Position numbers and translations under genes: made by a program. Under the pieces are notes generated by a model. The model saw only the letters and a list, made by a program, of their open reading frames with translations, searched no databases and was not told the DNA's origin. A stretch of 39,674 nucleotides of DNA. Origin: an uncultured Oscillospiraceae bacterium. GTDB lineage: Bacteria > Bacillota > Clostridia > Oscillospirales > Ruminococcaceae. Below are positions 32,787-39,674 of this stretch, in pieces; position 1 is the stretch's first letter; the number at the start of each line of letters is the position of its first letter. The stretch lies in the NCBI GenBank assembly GCA_934457235.1, contig CAKSHT010000004.1, forward strand, positions 1 to 39,674, read 5' to 3'.

Positions 32787-33494
32787 TCATCTGCCGAATA
32801 ATTTCTTCCATACCGCGATGGCGTTGGAATTTACCAGCATTCTGTCTGTATCTATCTTTGCGGGGCATATGCTCCGACAGGCGAGGGATTTCCCGCAGCC
32901 CTCGAATACATGCCGGTCATATAGTTTTGAAGCTTCCTTTTTCTGTTCTCCGGTAAGCTCCGAGAGAAGCCGCGTCATCGGCACCGCCGCCGCCATTCCT
33001 GCGAATTCGCCGCCGGACGCAAAGTTCGGGCATACCTCCAGGCAGCAGCCGCATTGCAGGCACCGCGAAGCTTCGTAGCCGATATCCGTGTTCTTTTCGG
33101 TATGTACGGCGCTGCTCTCAAACCAGAGCTTCATCATGCGCAGATTTTCCTGCATTATGCTGCGGTCTGCCATCAGATCCTCCACCACCGGAAATTTTCT
33201 GAGCGGCTCCAGACGCACTGTGCTTCCGCATTCCGAAAGCTTCCGGGCGCATGCAAGTCCGGGCTTCCCGTTGATTACCATTGCGCAGGCGCCGCACTTT
33301 TTTTGCAGGCAGCTGCACTGCCAGACTATAGGAGCGGCGGAGTTGCCGGAGATATCCACCAGCGGCTGTGCGTTCAGATTTGTGAGCACTGTCGCTATCG
33401 TTTCAGAGTCGTTTTCCGTTGTATATGAGAATATCTGGATGTAACGGTGTTTTTCTTCACGGGAGCAGCGGTGTATTTCAAGCGTGTACTTCAT
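32787..33494 (-). CDS. Fumarate reductase/succinate dehydrogenase-like iron-sulfur subunit
   Basis: About 235 residues from ATG 33494 (GGAGGG upstream; an earlier in-frame start at 33530 lacks support). It carries three cluster motifs: [2Fe-2S] CLQKKCGACAMVINGKPGL then AC, [4Fe-4S] CLQCGCCLEVCP, and [3Fe-4S] CGKSLACRSICP. This is the full wire of an SdhB/FrdB subunit, passing electrons between the flavoprotein and a membrane partner. It overlaps the end of the flavoprotein gene by 17 bp. An extra Cys lies two residues before the first [2Fe-2S] ligand. Confidence 0.92.
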   Translation of the reverse strand: MKYTLEIHRCSREEKHRYIQIFSYTTENDSETIATVLTNLNAQPLVDISGNSAAPIVWQCSCLQKKCGACAMVINGKPGLACARKLSECGSTVRLEPLRKFPVVEDLMADRSIMQENLRMMKLWFESSAVHTEKNTDIGYEASRCLQCGCCLEVCPNFASGGEFAGMAAAVPMTRLLSELTGEQKKEASKLYDRHVFEGCGKSLACRSICPAKIDTDRMLVNSNAIAVWKKLFGR

Positions 33495-35079
33495 TTTCCG
33501 CCCTCCTCTGTGGAATGCTCCGCATTTCAATGGAAATCCTGCCGTTTACGACGCGTGCTATCGTGGTTCTCAGAAAATCCGCGTCGCTGCGCTCCGGAAA
33601 GTCGCTGCGGGTATGCGCTCCGCGGCTTTCGCGGCGCTCCAGCGCGGACATAAGCATTGCGCGCCCGAACTGAAAGCGGCGGCGTTCCAGCTGCGACAGG
33701 CCGCCGGAAAATACGCAGCCGTCAAGCTCCTCCAGAGCCGCGTTGATATGCTGCTCGTCGCGGATTATCCCAAGCCCGGAAAGCAGTATACTGCACAGCC
33801 TTGAAGCGGCTGCGGGGGAGCTCTGTGTTTCCAGAGGCTCCGGAATATCATGTGCGGCTCCTGCGGGAATTTCGGGTGATACGGCGGCGCTGTGTGCCGC
33901 TGTTTTTCCGCCGTACAGTGCGCCGAGCATGGAGTTTCCGCCGAGGCGGTTAGCACCGTGGTACTGACAGGCGCATTCTCCGGCGGCATACAGACCTGGA
34001 ATACTCGTTTCATGGCGCTCGTTCACACAAATTCCGCCCATGAAGAAGTGAATTCCGGGACTGACCGCCACTGGCTCCTTAACCGGGTCAACTGACAGGT
34101 AGTCGATTATTTCGGATCGCAGGTCGGAGAGCTTGTGCTTCCAGGCGTCCTGTGGGAGCGCCGTCATGTCAAGGTATGTCTGACCGCCGTACTGAGGGTC
34201 GTGGAGCACTCTGTACATTTCCCTGGAAACAACGTCCCTGGGCATAAGATTCCCCAGCTCCGGGTAAAGCTCCTCCATGAAGTACCAGCGGTTCCCGCCG
34301 CGCTGGATGAACAGCCGTCCGCCCTCGCCGCGGGCGGCTTCGCTTATCAGCATTCGCTTGCCCTGTATCTGCGCGGTCGTTGGGTGATACTGAATGAACT
34401 CCAGGTTTGCAAATTCCACTCCGCGGGAAAACAGCACCGCAGCGAGGTCGCCGGTGTTCTGGGTGGTCCCGGTGGTCTGACCTGGGAAAAATCCGTTAAG
34501 CCCGCCGTTTGCGAGAATGACCTTTCCGGGGAACACACTGGTTTTTCCGCTGAAAATATCACGGACAACGGCGCCCGTGCATTCTCCGCCGGATATCATT
34601 ATATCGGCGGCGGTGTGGTGGGAGTACCTTTCGATAAGTCCGGCGGCTTCGTATTTACGCGCTTCGTCTATGAGCGCGGTCATTATTACCTTTCCGGTGC
34701 TGCTTTTTGCGTAGGCGGTGCGTTTCTTTTTCTGTCCTCCGAAGCTGCGCTGTATGATATGTCCGTTTTCATACTGGAACGGGACGCCCAGGCTGTGCAG
34801 CCAGTTCACTATCTCCGGAGCGTCGGAGGTAAGCCCGTTTACAGCGTTCGGGTCGGCAAGGAATACGCCGCCTTTCATGGTGTCGGCGAAATGCTCCGCA
34901 GTGGTGTCATGTTCGCCCATGACGTCCAGTGCCGCGTTAATCCCGCCTTCCGCCATTACGGACTGTGCACGCTCCGAAGCCTGCGACGATATCAGCGAAC
35001 AGCGTACCCCGGACTTCGCGAGGGTTATCGCGGCTGAAAGCCCGGCAAGTCCGGCGCCGATTATGTTTACTCTTTCCAT
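33478..35079 (-). CDS. Fumarate reductase/succinate dehydrogenase-like flavoprotein subunit
   Basis: About 533 residues from ATG 35079 (MERVNIIGAGLAG), behind GTGAGGTG; an upstream ATG at 35097 is less likely. FAD-binding GAGLAG is at residues 8-13, with MAEGGINAAL, YHPTTAQIQGKRMLISEAAR followed by GEGG (substrate-binding His and catalytic Arg region), and HGANRLGGNSMLG. The His that binds FAD covalently in typical SdhA/FrdA (SHTVAAQGG) is replaced: the segment reads AQSVMAEGG, with Gln39 at that place, so FAD is probably non-covalent as in NadB. Companion genes for an iron-sulfur subunit and a cytochrome b show a membrane complex. Fumarate as substrate is likely from motifs but unproven. Confidence 0.9.
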   Translation of the reverse strand: MERVNIIGAGLAGLSAAITLAKSGVRCSLISSQASERAQSVMAEGGINAALDVMGEHDTTAEHFADTMKGGVFLADPNAVNGLTSDAPEIVNWLHSLGVPFQYENGHIIQRSFGGQKKKRTAYAKSSTGKVIMTALIDEARKYEAAGLIERYSHHTAADIMISGGECTGAVVRDIFSGKTSVFPGKVILANGGLNGFFPGQTTGTTQNTGDLAAVLFSRGVEFANLEFIQYHPTTAQIQGKRMLISEAARGEGGRLFIQRGGNRWYFMEELYPELGNLMPRDVVSREMYRVLHDPQYGGQTYLDMTALPQDAWKHKLSDLRSEIIDYLSVDPVKEPVAVSPGIHFFMGGICVNERHETSIPGLYAAGECACQYHGANRLGGNSMLGALYGGKTAAHSAAVSPEIPAGAAHDIPEPLETQSSPAAASRLCSILLSGLGIIRDEQHINAALEELDGCVFSGGLSQLERRRFQFGRAMLMSALERRESRGAHTRSDFPERSDADFLRTTIARVVNGRISIEMRSIPQRRAENEVHA

Positions 35080-35086
35080 AGGCACC

Positions 35087-35626
35087 TCACACCGCATTCC
35101 AGCGCATATAATATACGATGAATCCGACCGCCGCGAACAGCAGCAGGACGGATATCACGAAAAGGATATCGCCTATCCATTCCTTCAGCGACTTTATCCC
35201 AAGGGCTATCATCATCGGGCGTATGTTCGAGATTATATGTACCGCCAGCGTAATGACAAGAAATATCTGTGTGACCAGCTTTCCGGTGTCGAACCAGCGC
35301 AGCCGGTAGGCTTCATCAACGTAGTATCCGAACGCCGTAAAATGGAAGAACAGAAGTACCATCACCGCAAATCCGCTGACGCGGCGCGCCCAGAACAGCA
35401 GGTTTTCCCGGAAATATGCGGTGCCCGCTTTCTTCTGCGCCCGCAAAGTATCAATGGTAAGCTTTGCGCCGATGAGCATATGCACTCCCGCAAGTCCCGC
35501 GGATATCCAGGACAGGGTTTTCATTACGGTGTTCCCGACACCGAGCATCTGGAAGCTCCCAAGTACCGCATGTATAAGGAAAAGCACCATTATCGCGGCG
35601 GTGAGGATAGTGTTGAATTTTCGCAT
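35087..35626 (-). CDS. Five-helix cytochrome b-like membrane subunit (FrdC-like)
   Basis: A 179-residue protein with five predicted TMs (about 8-29, 36-56, 80-103, 115-138, 150-174). His19, His49, His95 and His130 each lie in a separate helix, the arrangement expected for two bis-His heme b groups, as in the five-helix diheme FrdC of epsilonproteobacterial quinol:fumarate reductases. It lies directly before the flavoprotein gene. AAAGGGAG precedes ATG 35626. Heme binding is inferred from topology and residues. Confidence 0.75.
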   Translation of the reverse strand: MRKFNTILTAAIMVLFLIHAVLGSFQMLGVGNTVMKTLSWISAGLAGVHMLIGAKLTIDTLRAQKKAGTAYFRENLLFWARRVSGFAVMVLLFFHFTAFGYYVDEAYRLRWFDTGKLVTQIFLVITLAVHIISNIRPMMIALGIKSLKEWIGDILFVISVLLLFAAVGFIVYYMRWNAV

Positions 35627-35627
35627 G

Positions 35628-36122
35628 TCACGCTCCCTTTACATTGATACAGACAACGTTGTCTTTCGTGAAGATATCCTGCATTTTATAGGACTGCGCC
35701 ATCTCGCCGGATACCACTATCGCGTCGAAAACTCCGCTTTCCGCCCGGGAAGCCACCAGCAGTCCGTTTTCCGTGCTTATAGTCATCTGGTTTTCCGGGA
35801 GCCTTGCCTGGAAGCGCTCTGCAAGCTGCTGCGCGTTCACATCGCCCTCGATAACCATGCAACTTATGTCGCTCATGATGACCCCAGCGTCGCCCTCCGT
35901 GAAGAACTCGCGCCACTGGTCGATGTACCCCGCCTGGTTTTTTTCGTTCACCAGTACGATGAACTCTCCGGACGGCGTATCCGGGAGATACGTGGATGCG
36001 TGCGTTACTGCGTCCGCGTTTCCGGAGAGCAGCGCCGGGACGTCCACATAACACAGCGTTGGTACTCCCAGAGTCAGAAAAAGGGCGGCAAGCACCACTA
36101 GAATATGCTTCAATATCTTCAT
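35628..36122 (-). CDS. Exported or membrane-anchored protein of unknown family
   Basis: A 164-residue protein with an N-terminal hydrophobic segment (about 7-25, ILVVLAALFLTLGVPTLCY) that may be a signal or an anchor. An extracytoplasmic domain follows with GEFIVLVNEKNQAGYIDQWR, EGDAGVIMSDISCMVIEGD and SGVFDAIVVSGE. I do not recognise it. GGGGGA precedes ATG 36122; one base separates its stop from the cytochrome gene start, so it is probably a functional part of the redox complex, on the outer side between the FMN lipoprotein and the cytochrome. Confidence 0.72.
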   Translation of the reverse strand: MKILKHILVVLAALFLTLGVPTLCYVDVPALLSGNADAVTHASTYLPDTPSGEFIVLVNEKNQAGYIDQWREFFTEGDAGVIMSDISCMVIEGDVNAQQLAERFQARLPENQMTISTENGLLVASRAESGVFDAIVVSGEMAQSYKMQDIFTKDNVVCINVKGA

Positions 36123-36140
36123 GGCACTTCCCCCTTTATA

Positions 36141-36578
36141 TTACTGTTTTGCCTGGTCAAGCGCGTTCGCTGCGGCTTCCTTGAATTCGTTGTAGGATAT
36201 AGTCGCGCCGGTGATGGCGTCAACGTCGCCAAGCTCCTTGCCGACGAGATCTTCAGCGTACACGGAGCACGCCTTTACGGCTTTCTGAGCCTTTGCGTAA
36301 TAATCCTTGTTGGCGATCTCGCCGTTCTGCTTGCCGTAATCGTCGTCCTTGAGAGTGCCGTCCGTCTGGTAGGTCTTATATTCGCAGGCGGTGATCGTGT
36401 TGTCCTTTATCGTGATGGTAACGACTCCGTATCCGTCGCCGTTGCCCTCTTCGTCGCCCTCGTATACCTGGCTCTTTCCCTCGTACGTGCCGTCAGCGTA
36501 ATTCGCGGCGCCGCAGCCGGTCAGCATTGCGGACATTGCCGCAGTGCCGCACAGCATGGCTATGATCTTCTTTTTCAT
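36141..36578 (-). CDS. FMN-binding domain lipoprotein
   Basis: About 145 residues from ATG 36578 (GAGGTG upstream). The lipoprotein signal ends LTGC (Cys22). The domain DGTYEGKSQVYEGDEEGNGD leads to DAITGATISYNEF, the motif in which the Thr of GAT(I/S) can carry FMN through a phosphoester made by ApbE-type transferases. No apbE gene is in the window. An extracellular flavoprotein next to FrdABC-like genes is a plausible electron donor or acceptor outside the membrane, as in flavin-based extracellular electron transfer. Its start overlaps the end of the ATPase gene frame. Confidence 0.9.
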   Translation of the reverse strand: MKKKIIAMLCGTAAMSAMLTGCGAANYADGTYEGKSQVYEGDEEGNGDGYGVVTITIKDNTITACEYKTYQTDGTLKDDDYGKQNGEIANKDYYAKAQKAVKACSVYAEDLVGKELGDVDAITGATISYNEFKEAAANALDQAKQ

Positions 36579-36589
36579 AATGGAGCACC

Positions 36590-37264
36590 TCACTTGCCGA
36601 AATTCTGGTTTACGACTTCGCTCTTGATCCTGCCGTATTCCAGCGTTACCATTCTCTGCGCTACTTCACCGACCTCCGGGTCGTGGGTTACTACGATGAG
36701 CGTTGAACCCTCGTTGTGAAGCTGGCGGAATATATCAAGCACGATGTTCTCGTTGGCTTCATCAAGATTTCCGGTAGGTTCGTCCGCGAGGATAAGCTCC
36801 GGGTGATTGATGAGCGCCCTTGCGATGCACACTCTCTGCTGCTCGCCGCCGGAAAGCTGGCTGGGCAGGTGCTTTGCCCTGTCGGCAAGCCCCACGCGGT
36901 CGAGGGCTTCAAGCGCTTCCTTTTCATCGGGAATTGAGTGGTAATACTGCGCGACCATGACATTTTCAACGGCGGTAAGGTAATTTACCAGATGAAACTG
37001 CTGGAATATCAGACCTATCTTGTCGCGGCGTATCGCGGTAAGACCCTTGTCGCTCTCCTTTGCGATGTCCTTTCCGTCGAGGATAACTTCGCCCAGAGAG
37101 GGCTTATCCATGCAGCCAATAATGTTCATCAGCGTACTTTTTCCGGAACCGGACGGTCCCATGATGGCGAGCCACTCGCCGTTGTCTACTTCCAGACTTA
37201 CATTGTCCAGCGCCCTGAGGCTGCCGTAAATTTTCGAAATATTTCTAAGCTCCAATAAGCTCAT
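36590..37264 (-). CDS. ABC transporter ATPase (MacB/LolD type)
   Basis: 224 residues from ATG 37264 (AAAGGAGAG upstream; the longer frame to 37315 lacks a site). Walker A GPSGSGKST (36-44), signature LSGGEQQRVCIARAL, Walker B LILADEPTGNLD and H-loop VTHD. It serves the two FtsX-type permeases encoded just upstream. The set of two permeases, one ATPase and an FMN lipoprotein recalls the ABC genes beside P19/Ftr1 iron systems, though neither P19 nor Ftr1 is seen here. Confidence 0.93.
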   Translation of the reverse strand: MSLLELRNISKIYGSLRALDNVSLEVDNGEWLAIMGPSGSGKSTLMNIIGCMDKPSLGEVILDGKDIAKESDKGLTAIRRDKIGLIFQQFHLVNYLTAVENVMVAQYYHSIPDEKEALEALDRVGLADRAKHLPSQLSGGEQQRVCIARALINHPELILADEPTGNLDEANENIVLDIFRQLHNEGSTLIVVTHDPEVGEVAQRMVTLEYGRIKSEVVNQNFGK

Positions 37265-37283
37265 AACGTTCTCTCCTTTGTTG

Positions 37284-38435
37284 TCATTCACCCTTGAGTA
37301 CAAGAGCCGGGTCAATCGCCATCGTGCTTCTTACCGGCAGCAGGCATGCAAGTCCGGTGACAAGAACGGAAACTACCATAGTTATCGGGATAAGCAGCGG
37401 CTGGAATGTGATGGAGCTGCTGAATACATTCACGCTCACAAGCTGTGCGAACACAAATCCAAGCACGGAGCCTATCAGACCGCCGATGCCGCCCAGCAGA
37501 AGGCCTTCGCCCATGAATTCTCCGATGATGCTCTTGTCAGAAGCGCCCAGCGCCTTGCGCAGACCGATCTCCCTGCGGCGCTCGGTCACTACTGCGGTCA
37601 TGGTGGTCGCAACACATATCATCGTGAGCACCAGGACTACCGCAGTTACCAGGAATACAAGCGCCTGGAGCTTTGTAAGTACCGTGCTCTCGGACTGTGT
37701 AACGCGCTTTACAAGGCGCGCTGCAACGGCGTCGGAGTTTTCGGAGATCTGTTCGACGTAGCTTCTCAGCTCCTCCTGCATTGCGGAGATACTCAGTTCA
37801 ACGACCTGCAGGCTGTCCTTTTTGCCGGCAAGTTCATTGAGGTCGTCCATGGACATGTAGAGGTAGTTCTCTTCGGAACCGCCGGTCTCAAGGATACCCG
37901 AAACTTTCATGTCAACGCCGAGGTTCGGTTCGTCAGAGTCGCTGTCGTCGCCGGTGGAGTATGTTGCGTTGAAGCTGTCGCCTACGCCGAGTCCGAGAAG
38001 CTCCGCAACATCGCTGCCCAGGATAACTTCGCCGGAGGAAGCGGGGTAGCTTCCGTCGATGTGCCAATAGGGGCTGGTTATTTTAGTGCTTTCGATGTCC
38101 GTACCTGCGACAACTATCGGCTGCTCATGGATACGTACTGTTTCGTAGCGGTAGGGCGTCATTCCGAGAAGGTCTCCGCTGTCTATCACGGAGGCGGCTT
38201 CTTCGGCGGCGTCCATTGTGAGGGCGGTTTCTGTGTCGGCGGCGACGAATATCATGTTCGCGCCGTAGTTTCTGAACTGCGCGCCCATCTGCCGCGGAAC
38301 GTCATAATATATCGTGACCAGTCCGGAAAGTATCGTTCCGCCGACGGCTATCGCGAGGAGCGCCACCAGCATTCTGGAGCGGCGTCTGATGAGCGATGCC
38401 GTTATCATTCGCAGGAACATTTTCTGTTTTGTCAT
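37284..38435 (-). CDS. FtsX-family ABC permease
   Basis: A 383-residue permease: N-terminal TM about 20-42 (MLVALLAIAVGGTILSGLV), an extracytoplasmic domain starting MGAQFRNYGANMIFVAADTE, and three C-terminal TMs with REIGLRKALGAS (FtsX motif). It lies 25 bp after a homologous permease and 19 bp before the ATPase, implying a heterodimer. The RNYGANM string matches KTYGANI in its neighbour, so the two arose by duplication. Confidence 0.9.
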   Translation of the reverse strand: MTKQKMFLRMITASLIRRRSRMLVALLAIAVGGTILSGLVTIYYDVPRQMGAQFRNYGANMIFVAADTETALTMDAAEEAASVIDSGDLLGMTPYRYETVRIHEQPIVVAGTDIESTKITSPYWHIDGSYPASSGEVILGSDVAELLGLGVGDSFNATYSTGDDSDSDEPNLGVDMKVSGILETGGSEENYLYMSMDDLNELAGKKDSLQVVELSISAMQEELRSYVEQISENSDAVAARLVKRVTQSESTVLTKLQALVFLVTAVVLVLTMICVATTMTAVVTERRREIGLRKALGASDKSIIGEFMGEGLLLGGIGGLIGSVLGFVFAQLVSVNVFSSSITFQPLLIPITMVVSVLVTGLACLLPVRSTMAIDPALVLKGE

Positions 38436-38460
38436 ATCAATTCACCTCGCTGTCCATTGC

Positions 38461-39674
38461 TTAACGTCCGTGCAGGACTTCCGCCGGACGGAGCCTGAGA
38501 AGCATTCTTATCGCAGGAACGCTTCCTATAAGAGTTACGGCGATAACGAGCACCGCAACTATCGGAATAACGAACGGTTTCATTTCGATGGAGGAGCCGA
38601 ATACCGTCTGACCGATTATCTGTGCAAATCCGAAGCCCGCGAAATATCCTATCGCGGCGCCGACGATACCGGTCAGTATTATCTCCGTCAGCACCAGCGC
38701 CGATATGGAACTGTTCTTCGCGCCTATCGCCTTCATCAGCCCTATTTCGTTGCTGCGCTCCATAACGCTTGCAGTTACCAGGTTAGTGATACCAAGTGCA
38801 GAGCCTACCAGGCTGAGTATGGTGATGAGCACCATAAGAAGCTGCGTTTTTTCAAGTATGGCGCCCTCGGAGTCTGCGACCTGGCGCACCGGGGAGGCAA
38901 CCGAGTCCGTGATCACTTCCTGTATCTGATAGCAGATGGAGCTTACATACGCAGTGCAGTACCACAGCTCGTACTGGGAAATGGTAAGGGAGCTGGGGTC
39001 TTTTGCAGCCTTTTCGGCAAGCTCGTTATCCGGGGTAGTCAGTGCGCTGACCTCAATGCTGGTGAGCTTTCCGTCGGTATCTGAGAGCGTCTGCACTGCG
39101 TCCATCGGGGCGTATATCTGGTCGTCCGCGCTGTCGCCGGAGCTGAATATTCCGGCTACCGTGAAGCTTTCGCTTCCGCGTTCGGTGGTCAGCGTTATGG
39201 TATCTCCGGCATGGATATTCTCCTGCTTCGCCAGGGTCTCGCCGACCATAGCGCCCTGGACCCCGGAGGTGAATGTCTGCTCGTCAAGCCACTCGCCTTC
39301 GGTGACGTCCCACCAGGTCCTCAGGCTGTGAATGCCGGTATTCAGCGCTTCGCCGGTCGGCAGGTCAAGATGATGATTGAACCATGTTCCGACTACAGTT
39401 ACATTATTGCCGTCTGAAAGGGAAGCGGCAGTGTCGATGAACGGGGCAAAATCCACGATGTTAAACGCCCAGAATATCGTCTTGATGTTGCCGAGCTCGT
39501 CCTCCTGCAGATACGCTCCGCTGGAAACGCTGGTGCCGTCCTCGACTTCATACAGGTCGTCAACGACAGAAGCGGTTTTCGGAACTACGGTGATGTTTGC
39601 GCCGTAGGTTTTAAGCTCCTGGTTTACCTTATCGCCGACATCCATCATAACGTTGAGCATTGCCGTGGCAAGAG
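38461..39674 (-). CDS. FtsX-family ABC permease, N-terminus outside window
   Basis: The frame is open to the right edge (…LATAMLNVMMDVGDKVNQEL), so the first TM helix and start lie beyond the window; at least 404 residues are visible including the edge. Extracytoplasmic domain (KTYGANITVVPKTASVV onward), then three C-terminal TMs with NEIGLMKAIGAKNSS. The DVGDKVNQELKTYGANI segment resembles FtsX-type permeases linked to iron/P19 loci (recall, untested). First visible gene of the eleven-gene leftward operon; its promoter is outside. Confidence 0.88.
   Translation of the reverse strand, partial: LATAMLNVMMDVGDKVNQELKTYGANITVVPKTASVVDDLYEVEDGTSVSSGAYLQEDELGNIKTIFWAFNIVDFAPFIDTAASLSDGNNVTVVGTWFNHHLDLPTGEALNTGIHSLRTWWDVTEGEWLDEQTFTSGVQGAMVGETLAKQENIHAGDTITLTTERGSESFTVAGIFSSGDSADDQIYAPMDAVQTLSDTDGKLTSIEVSALTTPDNELAEKAAKDPSSLTISQYELWYCTAYVSSICYQIQEVITDSVASPVRQVADSEGAILEKTQLLMVLITILSLVGSALGITNLVTASVMERSNEIGLMKAIGAKNSSISALVLTEIILTGIVGAAIGYFAGFGFAQIIGQTVFGSSIEMKPFVIPIVAVLVIAVTLIGSVPAIRMLLRLRPAEVLHGR

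Noticed and set aside
34135..35037. Rightward open frame of 300 codons opposite the flavoprotein gene
   Set aside because: Antisense to conserved FAD and substrate motifs; no start site evidence.
37278..38498. Rightward open frame of 406 codons opposite the second permease gene
   Set aside because: His/Tyr-rich shadow of a well-defined FtsX-type permease; no promoter or ribosome binding site.

Overview
The window looks like part of a gut- or rumen-type Clostridia chromosome, most probably a Ruminococcus-like member of the Oscillospiraceae. The grounds are fairly GC-rich genes with TTGACA/TATAAT promoters, strong GGAGG ribosome binding sites, lipoprotein signal peptides instead of outer-membrane parts, a malto-oligosaccharide importer without its own ATPase, and a Gram-positive type IV pilus cluster. 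No rRNA, tRNA, CRISPR array or intact insertion sequence was seen. This placement rests on gene content, not on a database comparison.

Region 1 (1-15310) handles alpha-glucans. A glycoside hydrolase family 2 gene (cut by the left edge) is divergent from lacI1-malQ-glgP. Next comes malE-malF-malG-lacI2-amylase-pullulanase. A surface lipoprotein amylase would trim starch, MalEFG would import maltodextrins using an ATPase encoded elsewhere, a cytoplasmic type I pullulanase would debranch, and MalQ plus GlgP would finish. GlgP is split by a frameshift in this sequence. Two LacI regulators and two distinct operator families are visible: CGGAAACGTT-type sites (about 1163, 1374 and 6435) and a four-site TTTCGAAA array below the malE promoter. 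The malE-malF gap holds a GC hairpin, a promoter inside a 20-bp inverted repeat, and a segment complementary to the malF ribosome binding site.

Region 2 (15311-30470) is a type IV pilus locus flanked by two chemoreceptor genes. The leftward operon is pilA-pilC-pilM-pilN-pilO, three minor pseudopilins, pilB and a further pilin-like gene. A separate pilin gene converges on it. No pilT or prepilin peptidase gene is present here. Also here are a solitary DUF5131 (phage Gp37/Gp68-like) gene, a lipoprotein with a 93-bp tandem repeat, and a second receptor gene whose start region seems shifted by one base in an A-tract. Two copies of a palindromic repeat element with TTGTCGAAAAAG-like ends lie between convergent genes at 19272-19392 and 30175-30424. 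The larger copy carries further hairpins nested in it.

Region 3 (30471-39674) is one tightly packed leftward operon that continues past the right edge. Its order is two FtsX-type ABC permeases, an ABC ATPase, an FMN-binding lipoprotein, an exported protein of unknown family, a five-helix cytochrome b-like protein, a fumarate reductase/succinate dehydrogenase-like flavoprotein, its iron-sulfur subunit, a DUF4418-like membrane protein, a third FtsX-type permease and a second ATPase. Two ABC systems enclosing a redox complex and an extracytoplasmic flavoprotein is the least explained arrangement in the window and the best candidate for an undescribed system.
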